DNA of 64,000 nt. It comes from Paraspadella gotoi (Eukaryota; Chaetognatha). The notes beneath the pieces are model-generated. The model ran no database searches, was not told the origin of the DNA, and saw nothing but the letters and a program-made list of their open reading frames with translations. The stretch covers positions 21,387,048 to 21,451,047 of the forward strand of contig CM119268.1 of NCBI GenBank assembly GCA_051294375.1, given 5' to 3'. The position numbers were made by a program, and so were the translations under genes. Shown here one piece after another: positions 22,546 through 33,066 of the stretch (its first letter is position 1; each line of letters begins with the position of its first letter).

Positions 22546-22729
22546 CTGAATTTGATGACATTAGACTTTACTAATTAATTATTATAACGATTTGATTAGA
22601 AAGTAGCAATGATATTGATTCTGTCAAATTGTTAATTCAGTTAAATTAAATTTAATTAGGAAATAGTTATATTAATTTATTTATATGAGGTTTTGTTTTT
22701 TTAATTAAAAAGAACATACAATGAATTAT

Positions 22730-22732
<3 letters not shown>

Positions 22733-22811
<79 letters not shown>
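22733..22811. repeat. (GA)n microsatellite directly upstream of the first myosin coding exon
   Basis: Pure GA array ending 26 bp before the acceptor AG. It therefore occupies the branch-point region of that intron. Confidence 0.97.
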
Positions 22812-22812
<1 letters not shown>

Positions 22813-22838
22813 CTATTTTCCGCTCGACTTTTTCCCAG

Positions 22839-22958
22839 AATTGAAACTCAAAATTGAAAATGGGGGAGAAATTGACTCCAAAGCATCCGGATTGGATCTG
22901 GCTGCAATCCCCGCCAGAAATTTTGATGGCAGAACGGTCCGCTCCCTATGATCCCAAG
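22839..22958 (+). CDS. Mhc: Myosin exon 1 (coding): N-terminus
   Basis: The acceptor TTTTTCCCAG opens the exon. The coding start is the ATG at 22860, giving 33 codons that end in phase 0 at AAG|gtaatc. An in-frame TGA lies between the acceptor and the ATG, so this ATG is the first usable one. The sequence holds the N-terminal helix region, ending SAPYDPK. This matches the segment before the SH3-like barrel of muscle myosins (compare the KPYD..K of insect Mhc). Confidence 0.85.
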
Positions 22959-23232
22959 GTAATCTAGAAGCAGTCAATAAATTCAAAAAATTAATAAAAC
23001 AGATAACAATCAATCAATCAATCGATAAGTTATTAAATAAATAAATATATAAATAAATAAATAAATAAATAGAGAAATAAATTTATTATTCAATCAATCA
23101 ATTGATCAATAAATCAAAAGATAATCAATCAGTCATTTTATAAATCAATAATTAAACATTAAATCAATGAATCAAATTAAATCAATCAAATTAATCAATC
23201 AATCAGATCAATCAATCAATCTCCTCTTCCAG

Positions 23233-23325
23233 ACCGACTGCTGGGTCGCTGACCCCGACGAAGTCTACATTCGCGGGAAAGTTCTGAGTTCTGGTGACAA
23301 ATGCGAAGTTCAAACGGAAAAGGCG
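23233..23325 (+). CDS. Mhc: Myosin exon 2: SH3-like barrel, part 1
   Basis: 31 codons, phase 0 at both ends, with acceptor CTCCTCTTCCAG and donor gtaaat. It begins TDCWVADPDEVYIRGKVL, the hallmark CW(V/I)..D.(E)..Y..G start of the myosin N-terminal SH3-like subdomain. Confidence 0.93.
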
Positions 23326-23704
23326 GTAAATTTCAAAATCCATGAAAGGAGAAGAAAGGAGCCAGTTTTTTTTTGTTTTTTTTTAAACTTGAAAATTTAA
23401 AAGTACAGTCTCCAAAATTGTTTGTTTACTGCAAGCTTTTATCCTGACATTCATAAATTATTTCCAACTTTTTGTTCTACTTTCTCCTTCTCTTTCAATT
23501 TTCTCCATCTTTGGTTGGGTTTTTCTTTTAAATTCTCTTTCCTTTTTTCCCTTTTTTTTCTCTCTACCGGAAGAGACGCAGTTGGCGCTCTCATTCCCCT
23601 TTAACATTAAATTGGATTAGTCGACTCGATATTTACTCAATAAAATATTATTTTCAAAGGATGGAGCTTTAATACAGAAAGAGTTTAGTGTTTTACATCA
23701 AATT

Positions 23705-23800
23705 GGTACTGAAATTAAAATAATTATACATTTATTTATTAAATAAGCTATCTAACTAGTGACTTGGTGGTTAAAGGTCTCTATCACACTTAAAAGACAT
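23705..23800 (+). repeat. Dispersed repeat family, copy 3 (partial)
   Basis: ATTGGTAC, then TTTATTAAATAAGCTATCT and GTGACTTGGTGG..TCACACTTA follow the order seen near 6899-7010, with internal loss. It lies in a myosin intron. Confidence 0.55.
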
Positions 23801-24113
23801 TAAAACTATTAAAATGATTACAAAAAATATTCAATCGACGAACTTATTCGCAAATACAATTAATTTTTTTTTCATTTCAAAAAGAAAAAAAAAGTGAAAT
23901 ACAAAATGATAAAAATATAATGAATTAAAATTCTAGAGCGTCGAATAACAAGGACAATGTTCGAATTTATTAGATGACTTTTTGAACCAAAGAAATATTT
24001 ATATAAAAGGCGAGAAAAAAGCGAAAAGACCTTTTTCTCCATTATTCGCAAATTAGATAAACGATTTAAAAAACATTAAACTGTTTAGGTAATGGAGAGG
24101 CTTCTTCTTATTC

Positions 24114-24247
24114 TCATGAGACTTTGACTTCGTTATCGTCGTCGTCTTTTTTATCGTCGTCGTTGTCGCCGTCTGTATTAAGGATGACGTCAACGAAAAT
24201 GGCAGAAGCTGAGGTCAGGAAGTCTTCGACGTCTACCTTAAATGTCG
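24114..24247 (-). CDS. Candidate exon, minus strand, inside a myosin intron
   Basis: On the minus strand ATGGTTACAG precedes the exon at 24247. Two bases and 43 codons run to TGA at 24114. The first half looks coding (TFKVDVEDFLTSASAIFVDV). The second half is an Asp/Lys run from a GAC triplet tract, so the true exon may end at an earlier donor. The starting phase is the same as in the candidates at 19887 and 22545. Confidence 0.28.
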
Positions 24248-24931
24248 CTGTAACCATATGGCTTTTAAATTATTGTTACAAGTCAGAGAGTCAAAGTGAT
24301 TTGAATATCAATGCTAAACTTTGACGTATCTCCGTCATAAGACCAATCATATTGATGTGAGAAAAATGCTATTTTATACTTTAAATCAAGCTGATTGGTA
24401 CCATTCGTTGTCGCTGAAAAAAAAATGAATTTTTAAAATTAGATTTGATTTCGGTTTTGAATTTTAAAATGAAATTAAAAGGTTTAAAATTGTAGGTAAA
24501 ATAAAAATTACAATTAGTTAAAACTACATTAAAACGTAATGATCTTGACGAGGAGCAAATTTTACGATCAAACCATCGACTTGGTTAAATTAAATTTTGT
24601 CTTAAAAAAAAAAAACCTTTTAAAGACTCGATTTTGTTAATTTTCTGTTGATCACTTTAGTAAAGAACTTAATATTTTTCATCCCCTTTTTTTTTTTCAT
24701 CAATATTTTATTAATTTTTAAAGAAAGAATTTTCTGGATAATAAAGTGCAGTAAGTGGATTAAAAAACCAAGCTATTTTTACTTTACTTATATAGAAGAA
24801 CATTATTAGCACGCCTGTTATCTTTATTGTTAATTAACCTTTATAATTCAAAGTATCTCAGGAACAAAAGCCAATCCCGATTTCGGTCACTCCCACCACA
24901 CCCCCTCCTTCCTCCCCCCCAATTTAAAAAG

Positions 24932-25077
24932 ACGGTGACGCTTCCCAAAGATGAAGTTCTCGATTGTAATCCGTCCAAGTTCGAGAAGGAGGAGGACATG
25001 GCAAATCTCTCCATTCTAAACAAGGCTTGCGTCCTGCACAATCTCAGGACGAGATACAAAGTCTTACAGATCTACAC
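24932..25077 (+). CDS. Mhc: Myosin exon 3: SH3-like barrel, part 2
   Basis: 48 codons plus two bases, ending AC|gtgagt. It contains the conserved NPSKFEKEEDMANLS and the ACVLHNLRTRY helix, ending QIYT. Muscle myosins have N-PP-K(F/Y)-K-EDM and VL-NL--RY at the same places. Confidence 0.95.
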
Positions 25078-25377
25078 GTGAGTGGCGAAACAATATTTAT
25101 CCTTGTCGTCTTTGTCCTTTGTCCTTCGTGCGTGTGTGGTCGTTGTTGTTATCTTTAAATGCTTTGTCGTCGTTGATAGTCTTTTATCACTCCAGCTTTT
25201 CTCCATCCTTTCTTTGTTCTACTTGTCGTCGACAACTTTGTCCTGATTTTTCTACCGTCCTTGTCCTAAATGCATTGTCCTTTTGTTCACTCGCAGGTCA
25301 ATTGTATTTGTAATCAATTAATAAAACAAACAAGTGTTTTGTAAACGACAACAGTAATAACAACTTAACCTTAAGTA

Positions 25378-25470
25378 TTACCAACAACATAGACAACAAC
25401 AACTACAACAACAATAAGAACTACAACCACAAAAACAAAAACCAAAACAACAACAAAAACAACAACACGA
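25378..25470. repeat. (CAA)n-rich stretch in a myosin intron
   Basis: Impure ACA/CAA triplets just before the exon 4 acceptor. Confidence 0.8.
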
Positions 25471-25487
25471 CCCCCCCTTCCATCCAG

Positions 25488-25642
25488 GTACTCTGGCCTC
25501 TTCTGCATTTGTATCAACCCTTACAAGTGGCTCATGGTCTACACCCCAATCATGCGCGCCTTCTACCGCAACAAGAGACGCAACGAGGCGCCGCCGCATC
25601 TCTACGCTGTAGCCGACGGAGCGTTGCAGCTGCTGGAGATGG
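25488..25642 (+). CDS. Mhc: Myosin exon 4: YSGLFC to the helix before the P-loop
   Basis: 155 bases (1 + 51 codons + 1). It encodes [14 protein letters not shown], the [18 protein letters not shown] segment and the DGALQLLEM helix. The family has YSGLFCV.(I/V)NPYK and YRGK(K/R)R.E.PPH(I/L)(F/Y)...D. The donor G|gtgagg sits at the edge of a (GAG)n(GAT)n array that starts at 25643, so the splice donor is itself part of the repeat. Confidence 0.95.
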
Positions 25643-25672
25643 GTGAGGAGGAGGAGGAGGAGGAGGAGGAAG

Positions 25673-25732
<60 letters not shown>
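25643..25732. repeat. (GAG)n(GAT)n array at a myosin splice donor
   Basis: About 10 GAG and 20 GAT triplets follow the exon 4 donor directly and read open in the coding frame. Confidence 0.9.
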
Positions 25733-26039
25733 CTAATTATAAAAGACTCGATTATAGTAGTTTAGCAATTCCAAAACCCAATAGTCGAAAGAATGTAAGT
25801 TAATGTGTATAAGTTATCTTATATAAAAAATATATTAACAATCAGTTCGCGACAGGATTTTTTTTTCTCCACTAAATTTTGTTCCTGAGCGAAAGCGGAA
25901 AACCAGAAAAGAAAAAAGAAAGAGAAAAGAAAGAAAAGAAAGAAAAAAAAAAAGAAAAAAAAAAAAAAGAAATTAAAATAAGAAAAACTTTTCTGAGAAA
26001 AATCTTATCATTTTCAAGTAAAAGTCGCGAGAGTGCTTT

Positions 26040-26040
26040 A

Positions 26041-26124
<84 letters not shown>
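26040..26124. repeat. (CT)n array in a myosin intron
   Basis: Lies about 240 bp before a (GA)n array of similar size at 26364-26463, so intron RNA could fold CT against GA. Confidence 0.95.
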
Positions 26125-26126
<2 letters not shown>

Positions 26127-26209
26127 CATCCATCTCAATCTTGTTCATCCTTTCTTTCACTTTGGGAAAGAACTTATACGATGCAGAGTTCCCGCGGCAG
26201 TCGACCAAA

Positions 26210-26290
26210 CATGACGACGATGATGACGACGACGACGACGACGCCGACGACGATGACGATGAAGAAGATGATAACGCGACGATGACTAAA
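26210..26290. repeat. (GAC)n tract in a myosin intron
   Basis: GAC/GAT triplets between the CT and GA arrays. Confidence 0.85.
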
Positions 26291-26361
26291 AAAAACCCGG
26301 AACTGCAGAGACGTCTCACTTAGTTTCAGAAGTCAAAAGCGATGACTTCCATCGAATTTGG

Positions 26362-26363
<2 letters not shown>

Positions 26364-26440
<77 letters not shown>

Positions 26441-26630
26441 GAGAGAGAGAGAGAGAAGAGAGGACGATGTGATACGACGACTGCGATGCGGATGCCAACG
26501 ACGAAGACAACAACGACGACGACGCCAAAATTCTTGAGAGTGGTGGCGCCATCCACGGATAATCCTTTTCACTGGCGACACGACGATGACGACGAAGGCA
26601 ACATTTTCGACTTTCAAGTCAAGTCTAGAC

Positions 26631-26669
<39 letters not shown>

Positions 26670-26710
26670 AACGACGCCGATGATTCTGACGACGACGAAG
26701 ACAACAATAA
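26364..26710. repeat. (GA)n array, then GAC tracts in a myosin intron
   Basis: (GA)n at 26364-26463 and GAC triplets at about 26470-26520 and 26630-26705. Confidence 0.9.
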
Positions 26711-27004
26711 CCAATTACTTCACTTGATGAAGAGAAAATAACCGAAGATTGAGATATGACGCGATGAGAATTACTGCAAAGAGAAGACAACAATGTAATA
26801 CAGTAATACAATGTTCAGCATATTATAAAACGATTAGCAATTGAGTAAAGACGATCATAAAATAGTCTTTCCTTTTTCCTGGTCGCCCTTTAGCGCCGGA
26901 TCGACTGACAACGTATCCTCATGTTTTTAACCTCACCTAAGAGAGAGACAGAGTCAACCGACTTTCACGGACTTTCACGGACCGTCTTTCTTAAATTCTT
27001 CCAG

Positions 27005-27126
27005 AATCAAAGAATCAATCTTCCCTCATAACCGGCGAATCCGGAGCCGGAAAAACCGAGAACACCAAGAAAGTCTTGCAGTACTACGCGCTGAACTGTG
27101 CCGATCCCAACGCTGCCAAGTCTAAG
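27005..27126 (+). CDS. Mhc: Myosin exon 5: P-loop
   Basis: 122 bases (2 + 40 codons), acceptor TTCTTCCAG, donor AAG|gtaaat in phase 0. It encodes [20 protein letters not shown], the Walker A P-loop that binds ATP phosphates. Loop 1 begins at the end ([10 protein letters not shown]). The last 45 bases are duplicated downstream (27171-27215). Confidence 0.97.
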
Positions 27127-27170
27127 GTAAATCAGTGTGGTAGGGGAAAAAAAGAAGGTAAGTCTTTCAG

Positions 27171-27215
27171 TACTACGCGCTGAACTGTGCCGATCCCAAC
27201 GCTGCCAAGTATAAG
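27171..27215 (+). pseudogene. Mhc: Duplicated 3' end of the P-loop exon, possible microexon
   Basis: These 45 bases repeat 27082-27126 with one coding change (TCT to TAT, Ser to Tyr). They are flanked by TCTTTCAG and gtaagg, so they could be a 15-codon phase-0 exon. The duplication starts slightly upstream, at about 27152. It may be a recent tandem duplication, an alternative exon for loop 1, or an assembly stutter. Confidence 0.55.
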
Positions 27216-27347
27216 GTAAGGTAAGGAAGGTATGGACAATGAAAACTGTTAAAAACGAAAGAGCAAGGAGAAGGGTAAGGGCTGGGCATCGACTCTAACG
27301 AAACTTACCTTTTTATTCCAACCTCCCACCCTCCCCTTAAACAAAAG

Positions 27348-27461
27348 GCTTCCCAGTCGGAAAACGCCGGATCTCTTGAAGATCAGATCATCCAAGCCAA
27401 TCCGCCTTTGGAGGCCTACGGAAACGCCAAGACAGTCAGGAACAACAACTCCAGCAGATTC
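27348..27461 (+). CDS. Mhc: Myosin exon 6: loop 1 end to switch I
   Basis: 38 codons, phase 0 at both ends. It encodes [20 protein letters not shown] and [10 protein letters not shown], the switch I motif (N..SSRFGK), with the GK supplied by the next exon. Family members read (V/I)-(Q/A)-NP-LEA-GNAKT-RN-NSSRF. Confidence 0.97.
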
Positions 27462-27670
27462 GTGAGTAGCTGATGTTGCTGTAGTTAGAAACTTCTTGGA
27501 TTTTCCAGATCATCAAAATTAAATTTAGATAAAAATTTACACATAAGTTTTAATTCTTTTTTTTTTTGAGTTTTTTTATAATTCTTTTTTAAAGTCATAA
27601 CCAATACTATATAGCACTAATTTAATGTTCTCGCTTTTTACAAACCTCACCTCACCCTCCTAATCTTTAG

Positions 27671-27890
27671 GGTAAGTTCATCCGCATCCACTTCGGTCCC
27701 AACCTGAAGATCGCCTCGGCCGACATCGAAACTTATCTGCTGGAGAAGTCTCGCATTACTTTCCAACTGGAGATCGAGAGGAACTATCACATCTTCTATC
27801 AGATCATGACCAACTCTTACCCTCAGTATCACGGCATGTGTCTGCTGGGGGAGAACCCTTACCCGGGCGATTACTTCTTTATTAATCAGG
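27671..27890 (+). CDS. Mhc: Myosin exon 7: upper 50K, GKFIRIHF
   Basis: 220 bases (73 codons + 1), acceptor TCTTTAG, donor G|gtaagt. It encodes [40 protein letters not shown] and FYQIM. This matches the family [23 protein letters not shown](S/A)R(V/I)..Q. A Phe replaces the usual Gln/Ser pair after RIT. Confidence 0.96.
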
Positions 27891-28880
27891 GTAAGTGAGA
27901 AGGAGGAGGAGGAGGAAGAGGAGGAGGAGGCACAGTGATCCAAATGGCCTTAATTTCCGGATAAACCTCTCTTTTTTGGCAAAAACAACTTTATGTTGAT
28001 TATCATAGAAGCCCTCTGAGGTTGTAAGAAACGTTTCAGATAATAAAAAGTGATTTGAAAAAATATGGAAAAAAAATTCATTTACCGCCAAATTTGGTTC
28101 TTAAAGAAATCATTTATGGTAGTTGAACAACTTTTGCTTTATAATTTTGATATTAAAAAGAAATTGACCCAACTTAATATTTTTTTCTTTATTATATTAT
28201 AAGTAATAGGTGTATATTTGCTAAATATAAAATCATTAATTTAATCTTTTTAAAAGTGCGTTAAGCAAATTAAGATCGGAAAATCGGTCAAAGAAAAGAA
28301 TCATATGGTAATTTCTGAAGAATATCGAATTCTTTTTTGTTATTTTTTGAATAAAAAGCATTTTTGGATTTCTCCAAATGGCGGACGAATACGGATGAGA
28401 TTTAATTGATAACTGGTTAGTGAGAAGATGTATCATGAGGAACTAAATCTGGTTGATTGAAATCGGTTGAAATTCGATGAGTTTTTACTATGTTTTTCAT
28501 ATCATACATAGTGACATAATATAAAAATATTTTTTTATTTGTTAACAAACTAGACAAAGAGCTTTAATCATAACAAAGTAAAATAATTTTTCTCTTCCAC
28601 CCATCTGGGTGAAACAAACCTCTCAAAGACTCACCCGAAATAGAGATTTGCTTATAACTTGAGAAAGAATAATTTTTGGAAACTGTTATCTTACATAAGA
28701 CTTTGTACCATTACTATGGAAAGACTGAATATGCATTTATGCCCGTATGTTCAGGTGGCTTTTATCCGGTTTTAATTTTTTTTTGGATCACTGTGGGAGG
28801 GGGAAAATTCGATCCGCTTCTTATCGAATTTTTTGACGTTGCAAAAGAAATAAAAAAAAGAACAAAAGAAGAGAGAGAGA

Positions 28881-28916
<36 letters not shown>

Positions 28917-29627
28917 GCTCGTGACGGAATGAAAGGAAATCCCAGCTGCCGAATTTGTTTGACATCAAAAGCTGAGGTCGGAGTCACTCATATCGGAAAT
29001 AATTATATCAGTACTCAGTACTTCAGCACTCGGATATTTTGAAAAAAAGGGCGTTGTACTATACTATACTATACTATACTATACTATAGTTGTGATATGA
29101 AAAAAAGTTTGGCTTCCTTTTCTAAAAAATCCTTATTCCATCTTGAATCTTGAATCTTGAATCTTGAATCTTGAATCTTGAATCTTGAATCTTGAATCCC
29201 CATTCCATCTTGAATTTGGATTTAATTTCCAATTTGAATTAAATTAAATTAAATAAGTTTAAAAATTTGATAAAATTTTAGGGATAGGAATTATGGTAAG
29301 CAATAGGTTACAGATATTATCATTCGTGATTAGGGATTACGGTTTGAAATTTACTATTTTATCATACGTTAGTTTAGGTTTAATTAATAAATATTCTTTA
29401 TTTAAAATAAAAATTTAAATTAATCTCTTTTACGGTGCATTCTATGTATAATATTAAGGTTAATTATTAGATAATACTAGGATTAAGGAACAGAAATGCG
29501 CCGCTTCTGGATAAAAGAGCCAAGAAATGAGAGGACTTTTATACAGACTTTAAGTGCATCAAAACTCAGAAAAATTTCAAGTCTAAACATGAAATTTCTT
29601 CAGATCGGATTAAAAAAGGAAAACGTC

Positions 29628-29658
<31 letters not shown>

Positions 29659-29806
29659 TCGAAATTCATTCAATCCGATTTCGCTGTAGTCAAAGGTCGA
29701 AAAGAAATTTTTTTTTCTTTTCTTTTTTCCTTTCAATTTTTTTTATGATTTTTAACTAAAAAAAAATCTTGTTGTGATCGGGTTTCCCTGTACTCGTTTC
29801 CTGCAG
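27891..29806 (+). other. Mhc: Myosin intron 7
   Basis: 1.9 kb of AT-rich DNA with no exon. It contains (GA)n at 28869-28913 and 29633-29657, (ACTAT)n at 29057-29090 and a 7-bp array of ATCTTGA at about 29144-29198. Confidence 0.85.
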
Positions 29807-29914
29807 GAGTTCTCACTGTAGACAAGATGGACGACGCTGAAGAGATGAGGGCGACGGATATGGCCTTTGACACTTTGGGATTCTCGCAAGAGGACAAAGA
29901 CGGACTGTACAAAG
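29807..29914 (+). CDS. Mhc: Myosin exon 8: upper 50K helix
   Basis: 108 bases (2 + 35 codons + 1). It encodes GVLTVDKMDDAEEMRATDMA and FDTLGFSQEDKDGLYK. Muscle myosins have G...V..(I/M)DD.EE...TD.A(F/M)D.LGF...EK...YK here. Confidence 0.96.
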
Positions 29915-30051
29915 GTGAGGACAAGGACAAGGAAAGGTAAGGGTCGACGTTGTTGTTCTTGTTGTTTCTTTCTGTTTTTTGTTGAATTGTTTTTGTTTTT
30001 ATTTATGATGATGACGACGAAAACGACGATGATTACATGATGATGATGATT

Positions 30052-30108
<57 letters not shown>

Positions 30109-31826
30109 AAAAGAAAGATTTTGAAAATGATGATGTGGTTAATGTTGTTGTGAAATCTAAATCGCGTTGAATGATTAATGAAGGAGAACCAAAGAAAGAA
30201 GAATTTTGGTGGCAAAAGTTTATCTTCTTTTTTCAATTTTGCGAATTGAAACTAAAATTAAACTAATAAAAAAATATAATCGGGTGAAAAAGAAAAGAAG
30301 GCAACTAATATTAAATAAAGAATAAATGATGTAAAATGAAAAGGAGAGAAAATAAGGAAATAAAAGAAATTGAATGAATCAAAGAGAAACGAAGTGAAAT
30401 AAAGTAGATGAAAGCGAAGTCATGAAAGACTCTCTGTGTAAAAGATGTTAGGCACGATTCTTTCTCTCGGTTCAGAATAACGACTTTTTTGATAAGTAGT
30501 ATCTGTGTCTCTTTCTCCCGCCTCGATTTCAAAGAGTTTCGTGAGGCACGTTTTAGTTTTCTATTGAATTCTCACCAAAATTGTTCGCCCGGAGAAACTT
30601 CGTTCTTACGAGTCTCCGAGGGATTGTTCAAATAAATCAATAAACGTTTCAAATATTCGATATCTACTTTGACTTTGTCTCGTGCGACTCAAAAGTTAGT
30701 ACATTTCGTTACGAGGGGCGAATCAAAACGACGTTGGTCTCTCCGCGGTGCCCGCGAGTCCTCAAAAACAACTTCAATTAACAATTATTTACAAATTACA
30801 TTACATTACATTACATTACATTTTTTACATTACATTAAACATGTACATTACATTTTATTTTACATTTCGTTACGGGGGCCGAATCAAAAACGGACGTTGG
30901 TCTCCCCCCGCGGGCCCCAGCGAAAGGTTAAAAACACTTAACACAACTCTGACTTCGTCTTTTCCTTTCCTCTGAATATCATTCTCGTCGTCTCCCTTTC
31001 CCCCTGCCCTCTCTCCTTGCCCNNNNNNNNNNNNNNNNNNNNNNNNNNNNNNNNNNNNNNNNNNNNNNNNNNNNNNNNNNNNNNNNNNNNNNNNNNNNNN
31101 NNNNNNNNNNNNNNNNNNNNNNNNNNNNNNNNNNNNNNNNNNNNNNNNNNNNNNNNNNNNNNNNNNNNNNNNNNNNNNNNNNNNNNNNNNNNNNNNNNNN
31201 NNNNNNNNNNNNNNNNNNNNNNNNNNNNNNNNNNNNNNNNNNNNNNNNNNNNNNNNNNNNNNNNNNNNNNNNNNNNNNNNNNNNNNNNNNNNNNNNNNNN
31301 NNNNNNNNNNNNNNNNNNNNNNNNNNNNNNNNNNNNNNNNNNNNNNNNNNNNNNNNNNNNNNNNNNNNNNNNNNNNNNNNNNNNNNNNNNNNNNNNNGAG
31401 AAAGGTAGAGGGCAGGGGGGAAGGAAGGGCAGGGAGAAGGGCAGGGGGAAACCGGTATGGGGAAGAAAGGATGAAGGGAAGGGAGGAAGAGGAGCCGGAA
31501 AAGCAGGGGGGAAGGGGGCAGGGGAAGGGCAGGGGGGAAAGTGAAGAAGGAAGTGGCAAGGAGGGAGAGGGGAAGGAGAGGGCAGGGGAGAGGGCAGTTA
31601 GGATAGGGCAGGGGCAAGGGCAGGAGAAATAGAGGCAGGGAGAGAGGCAGGAAAAAAAGCAGGGGAGAGGGCAAGGGGAGGAGGGCAGGGAGAGAGGGCG
31701 GAGAAAGGGCATGGGAAAGGGGAGGAGAGGCAAGGAGAGAGGGCGATGGATAGGACAGGGAGAGAGGGAGGGAGAGAGTGGACAGGAGGATAGGCGGGGA
31801 AGGAGGTTGGACCCCCCCTTCGCCAG
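29915..31826 (+). other. Mhc: Myosin intron 8 with assembly gap
   Basis: Includes (TGA)n at 30034-30108, (ACATT)n at 30796-30860 flanked by a duplicated roughly 70-bp segment (30700-30770 and 30864-30930), 375 unknown bases at 31023-31397, and a purine tract of AGGG/GGCAGGG words at 31398-31800. Confidence 0.85.
31023..31397. other. Assembly gap (375 N)
   Basis: Run of unknown bases inside a GGGCAGG-type purine array. Confidence 1.
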
Positions 31827-31921
31827 GCACAATCGCCGTGGTATTTCTCGGAAATCAGAAATGGAAAATGAAAGGAAGAGAAGAGCAGGCGGAACCAGAC
31901 GGCAACGAATTCATTACCAAA
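31827..31921 (+). CDS. Mhc: Myosin exon 9: K-REEQAEPDG segment
   Basis: 95 bases (2 + 31 codons), acceptor CTTCGCCAG. It encodes FLGNQKWKMKGREEQAEPDG and NEFITK, matching the family M.(F/W)K..(P/G)REEQAE.DG. The donor is taken as AAA|gtgcgc, which aligns the join ITK|ASQLLGL with the family (ADK.A.L.GL). The alternative CGC|gtagac six bases later keeps the same phase. Confidence 0.93.
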
Positions 31922-31996
31922 GTGCGCGTAGACTCAATTAATTCCATTAGTAAATTAGTAATGATTAGTAACGATTAGTAACGATGGGCATTCCAG

Positions 31997-32062
31997 GCGT
32001 CTCAACTATTGGGTCTCGAGGTCGACTATTGCATCGATACTTTCATGAAGCCAAAACTCAAG
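31997..32062 (+). CDS. Mhc: Myosin exon 10: small exon after loop
   Basis: 22 codons, phase 0 at both ends: ASQLLGLEVDYCIDTFMKPK and LK. This aligns with the family segment A.L(L/M)G(L/V)...(D/E)L...L..P(R/K)(V/L)KVG. Confidence 0.93.
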
Positions 32063-32135
32063 GTGACTTTTTTTTCTCTCTCTTACTTTTTCTTTCTTTC
32101 TCTTTGCTTATTTTTTCCCCCTTTTTACTTCATTG

Positions 32136-32253
<118 letters not shown>

Positions 32254-32326
32254 ATCCGCTCTATTACCTTCAAATCATCCCTCGCTATCTCCTATTGCTA
32301 ATAACTGTTTTTTTGTTTTTTTTCAG

Positions 32327-32412
32327 GTGGGCAAGGACTTTGTCAAAAAAGGTCAGAATTTGGATCAAGTCTCTTTCTCCGTTTCGGCCACCGCGAAGTC
32401 TCTCTTCGCCAG
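32327..32412 (+). CDS. Mhc: Myosin exon 11: VGKDFVKKGQN
   Basis: 86 bases (28 codons + 2), acceptor TTTTTTTCAG, donor AG|gtcagt. It encodes VGKDFVKKGQNLDQVSFSVS and ATAKSLFAR. The family reads VG.E.V.KGQ....V..S(I/V).AL.K...(D/E)(R/K). The two leftover bases join the single A at 40198 to make Arg, skipping the inverted block. Confidence 0.95.
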
Positions 32413-32762
32413 GTCAGTCAGTCACTCTCTTTAATTTCCTTTGTTTTTTTTGTTTTTTATCGTCTTTTCCCTTGATTCGTCAAGTCAGTGTTTTCTTTCA
32501 AGTTCCTCCTTGTTTTTTAGTTTTTCTCCCGTGTTTCGTCGCATTAATAAGTATATTATTTATATTAATAATTATAAGTACAAACAGAAAACGTATGTCT
32601 TTGATATTCATAATCGACAGCGTACGATGTTTATCACTAATATATTTATTAGCCTCTGATAGTAAATTACTAATTCATTAACATTATTTTCATAATGTCG
32701 TCAGCGGAAACCAGTATCCGCCTTCAACCCCGTTTCCTCTCTCTCTCTCTCTCTCTCTCTCT

Positions 32763-32787
32763 NNNNNNNNNNNNNNNNNNNNNNNNN
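32763..32787. other. Assembly gap (25 N) at the edge of the inverted arm
   Basis: A fixed-size 25-base run of N between a (CT)n array and the first base of the inverted copy. Confidence 1.
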
Positions 32788-32804
32788 AAAAAAAAAAGAG
32801 AGAG

Positions 32805-32990
32805 ATGATGAACCCGGTACTAGTGGTTCATGGCTGACGGCCTTACATTAATATGCACTGAGTCACGACTGAAGATGTCATGCTTAAGCGGGGTGAATTA
32901 TGCATGCGACTTCAAGCATGTCCTTCTAAAAAACCGAATTTTGGATTACATGTCACATAGCAAAAGCGTATTTGCAAAGGGTATGACTGG
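32805..32990 (-). repeat. Inverted copy of the tRNA-like SINE head
   Basis: Reverse complement of about 46985-47160, carrying GAACCCGG where the other arm has the B-box sequence. Part of the inverted arm. Confidence 0.6.
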
Positions 32991-33066
32991 ATTACAATGT
33001 CCCAAACTTTATCTCTCTTCTCCTTAACCCATATGAAGGTAAGTCCCTTCAATGATGAAACTCACT

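Noticed and set aside
22388-22549. 53-codon + strand frame beginning MGQSKTLISN
   Set aside because: It contains a good splice donor after its third codon and overlaps a better minus-strand exon candidate; no homology recognised.
30870-31832. Long frames crossing the 375-N gap
   Set aside because: Unknown bases are not evidence of an open frame; the rest is a GGGCAGG tract.
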